The notes beneath the pieces were generated by a model. It was not told the DNA's origin and did no database searches. It saw nothing but the letters and a program-made list of their open reading frames with translations. This document shows positions 44,834 through 55,143 of a DNA stretch of 64,000 nucleotides, in pieces. A program made the translations under genes and the position numbers. The stretch covers positions 463,124,143 to 463,188,142 of the forward strand of contig NC_053490.1 in assembly GCF_905171775.1 (NCBI RefSeq), written 5' to 3'. This DNA comes from Rana temporaria (lineage: Eukaryota; Chordata; Amphibia; Anura; Ranidae). Numbering within the stretch: the first letter of the stretch is position 1; every line of letters begins with the position of its first letter.

Positions 44834-45737
44834 AATATATAAATGGATACTGGCGCCAATAGTGAAACTAAAAAGAGAAGGGTTGCTGCACCTGCAATTA
44901 ATGACAAAATAATGAGGAATCATGATGTGATAAAGAGCGCTCCCAATACAATCTCTGAGGCCTCGTACACACGACCGAGAATCTCGTCAAAAATTAAACA
45001 TTGTTTTCCTCGACAAGTTCCTTGTCAGGCTTGTCGAGAATCTTGTCAAGCTTTCGTTGCGTACACACTGTCAAGACAAAATCTTGTCGTTCTCAAACGC
45101 GGTGACGTACAACACGTACAACGGCACTATGAAGGGGAAGTTTGATTCCACTGGCGCCACCCTTTGGGGCTGCTTTTGCTAATCTCGTGTTGCCGCGTGT
45201 TAGTAAAAGTTTGGTGAGTGACGATTCGCACTTTTCAGTCTGTTACAGCGTGACGAATGTGCTATCTCCATTATAAACACTACTTTTACCGAAGGTGCGC
45301 TCCCGTCTCATACTTTATTCTGAGCATGTGCGGGTTTCTAAGCATACACACAAACGTGTTTCTCCTCGTAAACCAGCCCGACGAGAAACACGACGAGGAA
45401 ATTGAGACTCCGACGAGAAAAAAGAGAACTTGTTCTCTTTTTTTCTCGTCGAGATCCACGACATGTTTCTCGACGAAAAACATACACACAACCATTTTTC
45501 TCGGCAAAAAAGCTCTGCCACCAAGTTTCTTGATGAATTTTGTCGAGGAAAATGGTCGTGTGTACGAGGCCTGAGAGTGCAAAGAGTGATCTATGCAAAT
45601 AATATGTATACATTTGTATAAAGTGAAGAAATTCGCTAATACATGCTAAAACAAGGTTACAAACATATACATATTATTTAAATAGATCACTCTTTGCACT
45701 TTCAGCGATTGTATTGGGAGAGCCCTTTATCACATCA
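44834..45737. mobile_element. Fold-back unit with a 16-bp flanking duplication, split by a Harbinger-like MITE
   Basis: The unit is flanked by exact TCGAACCATAATGGAT at 44818-44833 and 45738-45753. Inside, GATGTGATAAAGAGCGCTCC through the insertion to ATAATATGTATAC is the reverse complement of 45670-45735. Removing the MITE leaves a hairpin of about 290 bp. A 16-bp duplication is more typical of retroposition than of a TIR element. Confidence 0.7.
44959..45571. mobile_element. Harbinger-like MITE, nested
   Basis: It is flanked by TGA at 44956-44958 and 45572-45574. The ends GGCCTCGTACACACGACCG and GGTCGTGTGTACGAGGCC are inverted. The right arm of the host fold-back (CACTTTCAGCGATTGTATTG) shows the unoccupied site. 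Confidence 0.88.
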
Positions 45738-45753
45738 TCGAACCATAATGGAT

Positions 45754-45950
45754 TTGATTTACTAAAGGCAAATAGGTAACTTTGCAAGGGAATTTCCCCT
45801 TAGCTTGGTGAATGTGATTAAGGTCTGCTGAATTCCATCATCCAATCATGTACAGGAAAAAAATTGTTTTTTTTTTTTTTAATTTCCTTGCACATGATTG
45901 GGTATTCGTTGAAAATTTTAAATGTCTATCTCATTTAGAAGATTCCTTTC
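45754..45950. repeat. Partial MITE (GATTTACTAAAGGCAAATAG)
   Basis: The start and the CACATGATTGGGTATTCG block are familiar from frog MITEs, and CCAATCATGTACAGGAAA pairs with TTTCCTTGCACATGATTGG. Confidence 0.5.
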
Positions 45951-46019
45951 CAAAGCAAACAGCGGAAAAAACAAATAGAAAACCTCCATATAACCACAGT
46001 TGACCCAGACGAAAGCAAA

Positions 46020-46150
46020 AGGCACAGTCCAAATTTCTCCAGCAGGGAAAGAAAATTCCTCCCTGATCCCCCATGAGGCAATTAGATATTCCCTAGATCA
46101 ACTACCCCTTGCCTTCCACAGTAAATCGATTTTGACCCCTAAAATCCTGC
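46020..46150. repeat. Possible old LINE/SINE tail
   Basis: AAAATTCCTCCCTGATCCCC and ATTCCCTAGATCAACTACCC resemble a conserved 3'-end motif of old vertebrate retroposons that I remember imprecisely. The assignment is tentative. Confidence 0.3.
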
Positions 46151-46159
46151 ACAACCGCA

Positions 46160-46753
46160 TCCAAATTCAGTTAAATGGATCAGTACCACCTACCAAAAAC
46201 ATTAGGGGGTAAGAATTTTTTTTTGCCCGCTGCACATGTACACCCCTATTTGCTGCAGCTTAAGGGGGAACAGTTGGGAGGCAGTAGAAACATGGTATAG
46301 CTGTGTATATTTAACGCCACCCCACCTCCCTACAGCAAGTGGAACCGTGGCCTTAGTACATCAACCCCAATGTATTTGCAATAATTCATTACGCTTGTTG
46401 GCAGAAGCTTGTCGTTTTACAAAGAAAAGAAGTCAGAATTTCCAATAATAAGACTGAAAAGGTCACAAGAAATGTTTGAGGCTACGTCTGCTGACTTTTC
46501 AGTTCAACAGCAATATGCTGCACAGCAAGCAAAAGAAATGTCTAGCAGATGCATATGAAAGCAAAACTCCAGCATCTCTTGTGAACATGTGTTAGAAATT
46601 GAACGTACATGTCACGATCTAAGCTACTGTACAAAGTGCTGCCAGGAGTAGTGCCTTTCCTCCACGTCATATGATTCACTGATGTCTGCTGCTATTTTTC
46701 TTACTGAACCATCGATATCTCAGCTCAATATGATGTAGTCAAGGTAAGTTGAC
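46160..46753. other. No recognised feature
   Basis: Unique-looking sequence. Confidence 0.4.
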
Positions 46754-46761
46754 CACAAGAG

Positions 46762-47133
46762 CAGTGCCGGCCCAAGACATTGTGCTGCCTGGTACCAAGA
46801 ATGAAATGCTGCCCCCCCCCAAAAAAATTACACCCACCAAAATGCCCCCACATCCATTTTTTTATATCATGATAACTAAAGTGGACCTATCATGGCTCTA
46901 TACATGTATATAGAAGTATAAAAAGGACCTGTTATGGCTCTATTCATGCAATTAACCCCACAGTGGAGCGGAGAGCGGAACGGGAGGAGCGGTCGAGCGG
47001 CAATTAGTCCCACAGTGGAGTGGAGAGTGGAGCTGGCGGAATGGGATGGCGTGCAGGCAGGAAATTTGCTGCCCCCCTGAAAGTGCTGCCTGGTACAGTG
47101 GTACCATCGGGTCCCATTGTAGGGCCGGCCCTG
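46762..47133. mobile_element. hAT element (CAGTGCCGGCCC, 372 bp)
   Basis: It is flanked by exact CACAAGAG at 46754-46761 and 47134-47141. The ends CAGTGCCGGCCC and GGGCCGGCCCTG are inverted, and GTGCTGCCTGGTAC occurs near both ends in inverted or direct form. Confidence 0.92.
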
Positions 47134-47165
47134 CACAAGAGGCTTCCAAACTTCTTACTGTAAGC

Positions 47166-47350
47166 CAGTGTTTCTCAATTCCAGTCCTCAGGCCCCCCCA
47201 ACAGGTCAGGTTTTCAGGATTTCCCACAGATGAAAAGGCTGTGGTGATTACTAAGGCAGTGAAACTGATCAAATCACCTGTGCAAAATAATGGAAATCCT
47301 GAAAACCTGACCTGTTGGGGGGGCCTGAGGACTCTAATTGAGAAACACTG
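47166..47350. mobile_element. hAT MITE (185 bp, CAGTGTTTCTCAATTCCAGT)
   Basis: It is flanked by exact CTGTAAGC at 47158-47165 and 47351-47358. Almost the whole element is an inverted repeat (CAGGTCAGGTTTTCAGGATT / AATCCTGAAAACCTGACCTG). Confidence 0.93.
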
Positions 47351-47639
47351 CTGTAAGCCATTCTTGCATGCACACTATTAGAATGTGGACTGTGGATGAC
47401 TGTGGATGATGTGCACATAAAGGCTGCTGGATGGCAAAATAATTATCTCTAATATTCTGTGTGGTCTCTCTGCAGCTGATTTCTTTTATCATTACTGACT
47501 AACCATGCCCTGTTTTGCACTATGGAGGCAACCACCTTGATATAGGAGAAGCTTTTTTTTTCTCGGCAGAATTGCTCCCTGATGACCGATGGCGAATGAC
47601 CAAGAAGCAGCAGGAGAAGTGGAGGAAGCAAAGTTCCAC

Positions 47640-47890
47640 ACATTAGATCAAACAGAACCAGAAAGATTCTTGTACTACAGGTTCCCAGTTATAATTGATG
47701 TATTTGTAAATTTTACAAGCCAATATAAAGGAATAGTAGTGGTAAAAAAGTCCCTTGTTGATTCAATTATCCTTTTTTTTTTTAGTTCTCCTTTAAGGGG
47801 GTGTGACAGGGGGCGTGTCCTATGCCTACATACATTTGCTAGTAGGTGTCCCTCATTCGCATCTCAAAATGTTGGGAGGTATGTGTATGT
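47640..47890. mobile_element. Right part of a CATAGCTCCCAAC-family hAT-like element
   Basis: GGTGTCCCTCATTCGCATCT and AAAATGTTGGGAGGTATG match the right end of 55144-55502. The left end is missing. Confidence 0.6.
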
Positions 47891-48200
47891 GCTGTCTTGC
47901 AACTCTTGCCAGCAGCAGACACATTTATACATTTTTATTGATCAAATTCTAACTATGACATCCCAAAAGTATATCAACATGGTTGGAAAGACCTGACAGC
48001 TCCACTTAGCAAAACAGACACATCCAGTGCTCAGCTTCGAGCATCCAGGGAGATGACGGAAACAGTTGTGTTCGGCAAATTCAGAGACAGAAGTGACAGC
48101 CATTAGATTTAATTACCATCATTGCTGGGTGAGTGTTATCAGCCAGAGGTATAGAGCGGGGAAGACAGGACACAGGCTACTTTTTAATGCTTTTTTCAAA
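47891..48200. other. No recognised feature
   Basis: Unique-looking sequence. Confidence 0.4.
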
Positions 48201-48224
48201 CATGATATCTGATTGTTCCCTTGC

Positions 48225-48500
48225 CTTAATTACAGCATACTTAAGTGGCACCGATTGTGGGAGGGCACCTCTACAAATAATAAAGACACTTTTCCGCTAC
48301 CATTAAAATGTTCCCTGTGCACGGCGCGAGTTAACCTGGTGTTCTGGGAAGACGCTCAGCTTCAATTAATATGCAGGTCGCAGTCTGACACCGGGGCACC
48401 GGAGTAGTAAATTCGGTTAGCAATTATACAGATTTCCATTTGTATTGTCATTGATATTCAAATTTTCGGTAACCTTTAATAACACTTTCACATTACTTGG
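48225..48500. promoter_or_regulatory. Candidate conserved non-coding element
   Basis: Non-repetitive and evenly composed. It carries several homeodomain-type cores (CAATTAATATG, GCAATTATAC, TTAATTACAG) and a TCATTGATATTCAAAT stretch with SOX/POU character. No frame with exon features crosses it. This is a pattern-based guess without any alignment. Confidence 0.3.
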
Positions 48501-49038
48501 GTAAAGAAAAAGTATTTTAAAAGTAGAACTCTAGTAGAATGCTGCCAGCATTGGGAAATTCTGAAAAGCCATAGCATTAAATTAGCCAATATTAATTAAT
48601 TTCCTGGAACCTGCTTGATTTCCAGTAAAAAAAAAAAGTGCATCAAGAGGAAAATTCTAATTAGGTTTTATATAATTTAACTATTTAGAGATCAAGAGTA
48701 ATATTTGTAAATCAACTTTAAAAGTGTATTACCAACTTTCTAGCTTGACATTGTAAGGCAGGGCAGTAAAATCAGCAACTTAGTAAGTTGTACTTCTGAT
48801 TTATACATGCACAAGCCAAGTGATACAAAAAAACAATTTTCTTATTCTCCAAAAATAATCCAGACACATCTACGATTTAATGGCCCTGTTATCTATTATT
48901 CATGAAATTGTTTCTTTTTGTGTTTTCTGCCTCCATGAGCTCCCAAACCTTTCCATTTCACTCCTCACTACCGTATCTTTGGAATAAGTGATGCATGTCA
49001 TTTGTGGTCATCTACACTGCACTATACACAGTACCCAT
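48501..49038. other. No recognised feature
   Basis: A+T-rich unique sequence. Confidence 0.4.
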
Positions 49039-49046
49039 CCTATAGT

Positions 49047-49401
49047 CCATAGGTGTCAAACACAAGGCCCGCGGGCTAAATACGGCCCTCCAGGCCATTT
49101 CATGTGGCCCTCACACCTCTCCTGGAGCTGCATTCAGCCCTACTCTGATCCTCCTCCTGACCCTTACTTTCTGCCTTTAAGTAATGCATCCAGCTTCTTC
49201 CCGGCAGCAGCATAAGGAAAGAGGGGTGCATTGTGATGTAAGGGAGAGTAGGGACTCAACTTATGATGGTGGGGTGGCTCTTGACATCTAATGTAAGGGG
49301 AGGGAATGCGCTAGACATCTAATCTTACAGATACAACAGGCCCTTTTGAGGGCAATCATAATGCTGATGCGGCCCACAATGAAATTGAGTTTGACACCCA
49401 T
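49047..49401. mobile_element. hAT element (GGTGTCAAACACAAGGCCCGCG family), copy 2
   Basis: CCTATAGTCCAT flanks it directly at 49039-49050 and 49402-49413 (8 bp of this, CCTATAGT, is the likely duplication). The termini AGGTGTCAAACACAAGG and GAGTTTGACACCCAT are inverted. It lacks the internal hAT found in 22918-23611. Confidence 0.82.
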
Positions 49402-49438
49402 CCTATAGTCCATCTCAGGAGCAAACAAAAGAGTGTGG

Positions 49439-50110
49439 TAGACATGTGCGGTTTGTTTCGTTCCGAATTGAACTTCGGATGAATTTTTCCGTTATTCAGA
49501 AATTCGGATGTATCTAAATTTCCAAATGACATTAGTAACGAATTAAAAAGAATACAAAATAACTAATCAAAATTTCAGGCGAAATTCTAATTTAAATAGT
49601 TTTCGAATCAAATCAAATAGAATATCAAATAAAAGAACAGAATAAAATAGAATATAAAATAAAGAAATTAGAAAATAGAAAAGAATAAAATAGAAATAAC
49701 CATCTTCTAAAATTTGAATTTCAAATAGAATACATTTTAACAGAATAGAAAACAATACGATAGAAAATAAAAGAATATAACAATTTCCCAAAATTTTAAT
49801 TTTGAATACAATAAATTTGAATTTGAATAGAATAGAAAATAAAATAATAGGATAGAAAAGAATAGAATAGAACAAACAATGGAAAAGAATAGAATGGAAT
49901 AGAAAGCATATAACCATCTTCCAAAATTCAAATTTTGAATAGAATAAATTCCATTTCGAATGGAGTTCGATTTGAATGCCATTCAAATGAATTTAGAAAA
50001 ATTCTAATAGATTCGAGTTCGAATAAACAAAACGAATTCCGAAAAAGAATTAAACCAATTTCATGTACATAACGAATCGAAACTAAACTTTTTTGTTCTG
50101 CACATGTCTA
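49439..50110. mobile_element. hAT element (TAGACATGTGC ends) with degenerate GAATA-rich core
   Basis: It is flanked by exact GAGTGTGG at 49431-49438 and 50111-50118. TAGACATGTGC is inverted as GCACATGTCTA, and the inner TTTGTTTCGTTC/AACGAATC blocks also pair. The core is built from GAATAGAAT-like units, which keeps minus-strand frames rich in F, I, L and Y open. Those are not genes. Confidence 0.92.
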
Positions 50111-50118
50111 GAGTGTGG

Positions 50119-50508
50119 TTACATTTTCACATACAATGGGACCATGGAGAACAAAGGTTCCTCCAACAGGAAGTCAAAAAAGGAATTTGGAGATTTGGTT
50201 GAGGCTAAGACCAATTGACGGCACTTTTCTAAATTTATAATTCATACATGAATAGAATTTTGTTTTTTTAAACCAGAGTTTAGTGTAATTTTAAGGTAGA
50301 TGTAAACCGTATCCTTTTATTTCATATATACCACATTTGCACATGATAGGTAATGATGCTTTGTTAAACTTACAATGTAATGCTGCTGCTTAGTATGCTA
50401 ATAAATTTGCTAATTGACAGTGAGGCTCCCCACGTGTGTTTCTGTCAACTAATAGCTGAGGATCACACCTACAGGTGAGCTTGCCGGATATGTGCGGGCT
50501 GTAAATGC
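50119..50508. other. Mostly unclassified; possible TTAA-type MITE end at 50290
   Basis: TTTTAAGGTAGATGTAAACC near 50290 resembles the Kolobok-type termini. No partner was found. Confidence 0.35.
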
Positions 50509-50511
50509 AGA

Positions 50512-51230
50512 GGCCCAGCTTCTCATACATTTACGTTGCTCCTGGGCAGCGTAACGTATGTGTGTGATTTACGTTACACCGCCGCAGGTTTACAGCCTGA
50601 TTCTCAGAACACTTACCTGTAAACTTGCGGCGGTGTATCGTTAAATCGCTCGGCGCAAGCCCGCCCTATTCAAATGGGGCGGGCACCATTTAAATTAGGC
50701 GCGCTCCCGCGCCAAGCGTACTCCGCATGCTCCGTCGGGTAAATTACCCGACGTGCATTGCGCTAAATGACGTTGCCCCAACGTCATTTGCTTATACGTT
50801 TACGTAAATGGCGTCCAGCGCCATTCACGGACGTCTTACGCAAACGATGTAATTTTTTTTAATTCGACGCGGGAACGACGGCCATACTTAACATTGGTTG
50901 CCCCTCCTAATAGCAGGGGCAACCTTACGCGTCGTGTACGCTACGGAAACGACATAAATTCTCAGCGTTGACCGCACGTATGTTCGGGAATCTCGCGTAA
51001 TTACCTCATTTGCATAGACGACGGGGAAAACGACGATGCGACACCTAGCGGCGGGAAAAAAAATTGCTTTTAAGATCTGACAGCGTAAGAGCCTAACGCC
51101 TGTCAGATCTAATGGGTATCTATGCGTAACTGATTCTAAGAATTAGTCGCATAGATACCCGGGGCCAGATGAGGAGTTACGACGGCGCAAATGGTGTTGC
51201 GCCGTCGTAACGCCTTTGAGAATCTGGGCC
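50512..51230. mobile_element. Unassigned ~700-bp TIR element, copy 4
   Basis: It is flanked by AGA at 50509-50511 and 51231-51233. The ends GGCCCAGCTTCTCATACA and TTGAGAATCTGGGCC are inverted. CpG-rich core as in copies 1 and 2 (CGACGTGCATTGCGCTAAAT, GGCGTCCAGCGCCATTCACG). Confidence 0.87.
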
Positions 51231-51375
51231 AGAGTGTGCATTAGAATGAGCACAGGTGCAAGTGTGCATGGATGACAAAGAGAGGTGCCTATCTACAATG
51301 TTGTCACCCCAATCCTAAAAAAGGAGGAAACTGGCACGATCACCAAGTATTTTCTTAGCAATGATATAAATGTAA

Positions 51376-51990
51376 AGTATATGTAAACCCTCATCTTCTA
51401 AAACAACCTTTTGGCTAAGATCAAGTGTAGTAGCTGTTCTTATCAGTGTCCAGTAGGGGAGCTAAGCTATCATTCTGGCCTAACCCGGGAGCTGGGATAG
51501 CTGGCTATATAATACTCCTGCTGGTATGATGGGGGCTCTGAAGGCTAGTACTGGTTGGAACAGAAACCGGGGAGCCCACAGGCAGTTGGGGCACAGGAGA
51601 AATTCCCCCAAGAAAACTAGATAGGCCCAGTTCCTCCTGATTTGAATGGATCTACCTTGTCTGGCCATGGGCTTGCAAGGCAGAGAGTCCGCGGCAATTT
51701 TTGTTACCAGGTCTCAGGGCCTAGCCAGTGCACATTGCACGGCCACTTATTTATTAATTTTTTCTCCTCGCATTTTTTTCATCTTTCACTTATGTGTTTT
51801 TTTCTTCTTACTAGATAGAGAGTGTGAGTCCTCAGGCTTGCCCTGAAGTCTAGGGGGAGGATGTGTGGTTCCTTCCTCTCCTGATTTCACACAACGGAAG
51901 CAATACAAAGAGAACAGGAGACTTTTTCATACAAGTCAATGGTACAGCAGGAGCATACCAGGAATATGAAATGTTGGGTTTACATATTTT
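51376..51990. mobile_element. TTAA (Kolobok-type) element containing a U2 snRNA fragment
   Basis: AAAGTATATGTAAACCC at the left pairs with GGGTTTACATATTTTTTAA at the right. The right target TTAA (51991-51994) is shared with the next element; the left target is a decayed TGTA. 51888-51980 is homologous to about 59820-59920. Confidence 0.6.
51407..51446 (+). pseudogene. U2 snRNA 5'-region fragment
   Basis: CCTTTTGGCTAAGATCAAGT followed by GTAGTAGCTGTTCTTATCAG matches nucleotides about 12-50 of vertebrate U2 snRNA with a single mismatch (TATCTG to TAGCTG). The region includes part of stem I and the branch-point recognition sequence. The first ~11 nt are degraded, everything after TATCAG is unrelated, and no snRNA promoter is visible, so it is not functional. 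Confidence 0.85.
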
Positions 51991-51994
51991 TTAA

Positions 51995-52230
51995 AGCAGG
52001 CCTCGACCCAAAAGGGGAATCTCTACTTTTCTGCCTCCCCCCCCTCCGCTGCAACATGTGGCACCTTTCAGGGGGGGGGGGGAGCGGGTAGCTGGTTTTG
52101 ACAGGCACCTGCTCCCACTTCTGGGTGAGGTTGCTGCAGCAAACTCAGCCTGAAGTTCAGCCTCTCTCCTCCTTCCCCCACTGCTGGGCCATTCACAAAG
52201 CGCAGCATGCTTCAAGCATATGTCCGGTTC
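51995..52230. mobile_element. Left part of a T2/Kolobok-type MITE
   Basis: TTAA-AGCAGGCCTCGACCC, then ACCTTTCAGGGG and CTCCCACTTCTGGG, match the left part of 18880-19340. No right terminus was found before the minisatellite. Confidence 0.6.
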
Positions 52231-52289
52231 AGCTCCTTCCTCTCATGGAACCGATTGGTACATTCATGCTCAACCATTTCCATCCATGG

Positions 52290-52710
52290 CTCATCCATCC
52301 CCATTCATGGCTCACCCGTGCCATGTCAGTGCTCATCCGTGCCACATCAGTGCTTATCAATGCCACATCAGTGCTCATCCGTGCCACATTAATGCCACAT
52401 CAGTGCTCATCCGTGCCACATCAGTGTCACATCCATGCCACATGAGTGCTAATCCGTGCCACATCCATGCCACATGAGTGCTCATCTGTGCCACATCAAT
52501 GCCACATGAGTGCTCATCCGTGCCACATCCATGCTCATCCATGTCACATCAGTTCTTATCTGTGCCACATCTATGCGACATCAGTGCTCATCCGTGCCAC
52601 TTCCATGCCACATCAGTTCTCATCCATGCCACATCAGATCTCATCCGTGCCACATTAGTGCTCATCCATACCACATCCATGCCACTACAGTGCCCATCAG
52701 TGCCTCACAA
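52290..52710. repeat. Degenerate minisatellite (TGCCACATCAGTGCTCATCC)
   Basis: Units of 21-32 bp based on TGCCACATCAGTGCTCATCC recur about 18 times. It keeps all three plus-strand frames partly open (SVPHQCSS-like). Its sequence is the reverse complement of the GGGCACTGATGTGGCA-type array at 60895-61165, suggesting a related element context. Confidence 0.85.
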
Positions 52711-52719
52711 AAGTGTAAT

Positions 52720-53720
52720 AGGTAGTCAAATTATATTTGAAATGTATGCCCACTAGAACACCTGATGACGCTCCCTGCATGTTGGGCCTCTGTATGTGGC
52801 CAGGTTGTGTAAAAGTCTCACACATGTGGTATCACCATACTCAGGAGTAGCAGAGTGTGTTTTGGGGTGTAATTTTTGCTATGTACATGCTATGTGTTAA
52901 AAATATCATATGAATTGACAACTTTGTGTAAAAACAAATGCGTTTTCATTTTCTTTCCACATTTTCCAAAAATCTGTGGAAAAAAATAACATGTTCAAAA
53001 GACTCATTATGCCTCATAGATTATATGTTGGGGTGTTTACTTTCCAAAATGGGGTTATTTTGTGAGCATTTCCATTGTCCTGGTGCTTCAGAACCTTCAA
53101 AAGTGTAATGGGTAGTCAGAAAAAGGCCAGGCAGTGTAAAAATCTCACACATGTGGTATCGGAGGAGTAGTAGAGGAGTAGTAGTAAAATGTATTTTGGT
53201 GTAGTTGCAAAAAACATAAAAAAAAAAAATGTAATTTTCCAAAACATTGTGGGAAAAAATGACAACTTCAAAAAACTCACCATGCGACTTACTAAATACA
53301 TTGGAATGTCTATTTTGCAAAAAGGGTTAATTAGGGGGATATTTGTACTTTCTTGACATTTCAGTGCCTCAAGAATTGAGATAGGCCGTCAGCTGTGATC
53401 AATTTTCAGAGATTGGCACCATAGCTTGTTGACTCTATAACTTTCACAAAGACCAAATAATATACACCGATTTGGGTTATTTTTTTCCAAAGATGTGTAG
53501 CAGTATAAATTTTGTCCAAAATTTATGAAGAAAAATTACAAATTTGTAAAATTTTATAACAGAAACTAAGAAATATTTTTTTTTTTTTTACAACAAAAAG
53601 AACAAAACTTTCGTATGGGTACAGTTTTGGATGAGTAATTGTCATTCAAAATGTGAGAGCACTGAAAGCTAAAAATTGGTCTGGTTAGGAAGAGGGTTTA
53701 AGTGCCAAGTGGGCAAGTGG
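52720..53720. mobile_element. Right part of a TTAA (piggyBac-like) element
   Basis: It ends GGGCAAGTGG-TTAA (53721-53724), the same terminus as 40374 and 60630. TTTCCAAAATGGGGTTATTT and CTCACACATGTGGTATC (twice, about 52815 and 53145) are internal repeats. The left end is probably beyond the minisatellite and not identified. Confidence 0.6.
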
Positions 53721-53887
53721 TTAAGAAAAAAAAAAGTTCTGCAATTAAAATGTTAAAATGACAAAAGTGACTGGCGCTCAATATTCTTTCTTGTCATACT
53801 TCATATTCCTATAGCACACTTTCCTGGATCCGCTCTTGGGTTTGGGTGCTTGTAGCAACAACCAGCTGTATACTGGTACACGTTACA

Positions 53888-54221
53888 GTAGAAATTTTTG
53901 CCAGCACACCATGGAACTACGTAGATAGCATCCAAACAGATGTTTTATTGCATTAGCTTAAAAAATAGACTAATGAGGGAGTGAGGGACACAAGAATAGT
54001 TCCAGGACAGCTGAAAGAATGAACCATTTAAAGCCCATTGCATATTTTTCCAACTTTTTAAGATGGGAATGAGGGACACCTATCAGTAAGGCACATGCCT
54101 GACGAAGGGGCCCTACGTGGCTCCGAAACGTTGCACTCTCTTTGTGTTGTGATCATGCAGAAAAAACATCCGTTTGGATGCTATCTACGTCATTCCATGG
54201 TGTGCTGGCAAATATTTCTAC
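53888..54221. mobile_element. Fold-back MITE (GTAGAAATTTTTGCCAGCAC)
   Basis: The left arm GTAGAAATTTTTGCCAGCAC + ACCATGG and the right arm CCATGGTGTGCTGGCAAATA + TTTCTAC pair over about 57 bp, with TAGATAGCATCCAAACAGATG matching CATCCGTTTGGATGCTATCTA. The loop contains a 140-bp inverted copy of 55442-55590 and a CCTGACGAAGGGGCCC / CTCCGAAACGTTGC motif. Confidence 0.82.
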
Positions 54222-54596
54222 AATATTCTTTCTTGGTCCCCCAACTTTAGCCCCCGGGGTGAATTGTTAGCCTGCCCCTGTCCTCCAGAAGTGCTATTGT
54301 GCCTTTGGGGTGTCAGAGGGGTGCTATACCTATTGAATATGAGTGGAACGTAGAATGTATTGGAGTCAATAGGGATGGTGAATTTAAAGCCCAACCCCGG
54401 GCACAATGAACTTACTTGTCTTAAAGCAGTTGATGACTCTGCTTACTCAAGAACCACTTCAAATGATGAGTGCCATCTTTTAAATCTTGCAAATCTTTTT
54501 GTTTACATGTGGTTGGAAGTTCAGCTGCAGGTGCCAATACATTGTTAACAACACCCCATGCGAAGATTCCTATGCTATTCTGTTGTGATCTGACCC
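54222..54596. other. No recognised feature
   Basis: Unique-looking spacer. Confidence 0.4.
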
Positions 54597-54600
54597 TTAA

Positions 54601-55116
54601 AGCGGGAGTTCACCCAATTATGTTGTTTTTTCTCTTTTCCCCTTAGCTTCCTGCTCGTTTTGTCTAGGGGAATCGGCTAGTTGTTTTAAAATATGAGCCG
54701 TACTTACCGTTTTCGAAATGCATCTTCTCCGTCGCTTCCGGGTATGGGTCTTCGGGAGCGGGCGTTCCTTCTTGATTGACAGTCTTCCGAGAGGCTTCCG
54801 ACGGTCGCATCCATCGCGTCACTAGTAGCCGAAAGAAGCCGAACGTCGGTGCGGCTCTATACTGCGCCTGCGCACCGACGTTCGGCTTCTTTCGGAAGAT
54901 CGTGACGCGATGGATGCGACCGTCGGAAGCCTCTCGGAAGACTGTCAATCAAAATAGGAACGCCCAGTCCCGCAGCCCATACCCGGAAGCGGCGGAGAAG
55001 ATGCATCTCGTAAACGGTAAGTACGGATCATATTTTAAAACAACTAGCCGATTCCCCTAGACAAAACGAGCATCAATCCAAGGGGAAAAAGTGTCATGTG
55101 CGGGTGAACCTCCGCT
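54601..55116. mobile_element. T2/Kolobok-type MITE with a long palindrome, second copy
   Basis: It is flanked by TTAA at 54597-54600 and 55117-55120. The ends AGCGGGAGTTCACCC and GGGTGAACCTCCGCT are inverted, and the body is close to 5674-6191, including both mirror frames around MTVFREASDGRIHRV. Confidence 0.88.
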
Positions 55117-55143
55117 TTAAGGCGGATCGTAAGGGTGCAATGG

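Noticed and set aside
47589..47996. 135-codon plus frame beginning MANDQEAAGEVEEAKFH
   Set aside because: The start looks protein-like, but the frame runs into a hAT-like repeat end with no exon boundary or known domain.
49567..49986. 139-codon minus frame rich in F, I, L and Y, looking like a membrane protein
   Set aside because: It lies in the degenerate GAATA-rich core of a hAT element. The hydrophobic composition follows from the TTCTAT-type repeat.
51407..51446. Functional U2 snRNA gene
   Set aside because: Only about 40 of roughly 190 nt are present, the 5' end is degraded, and there is no proximal sequence element or 3' box.
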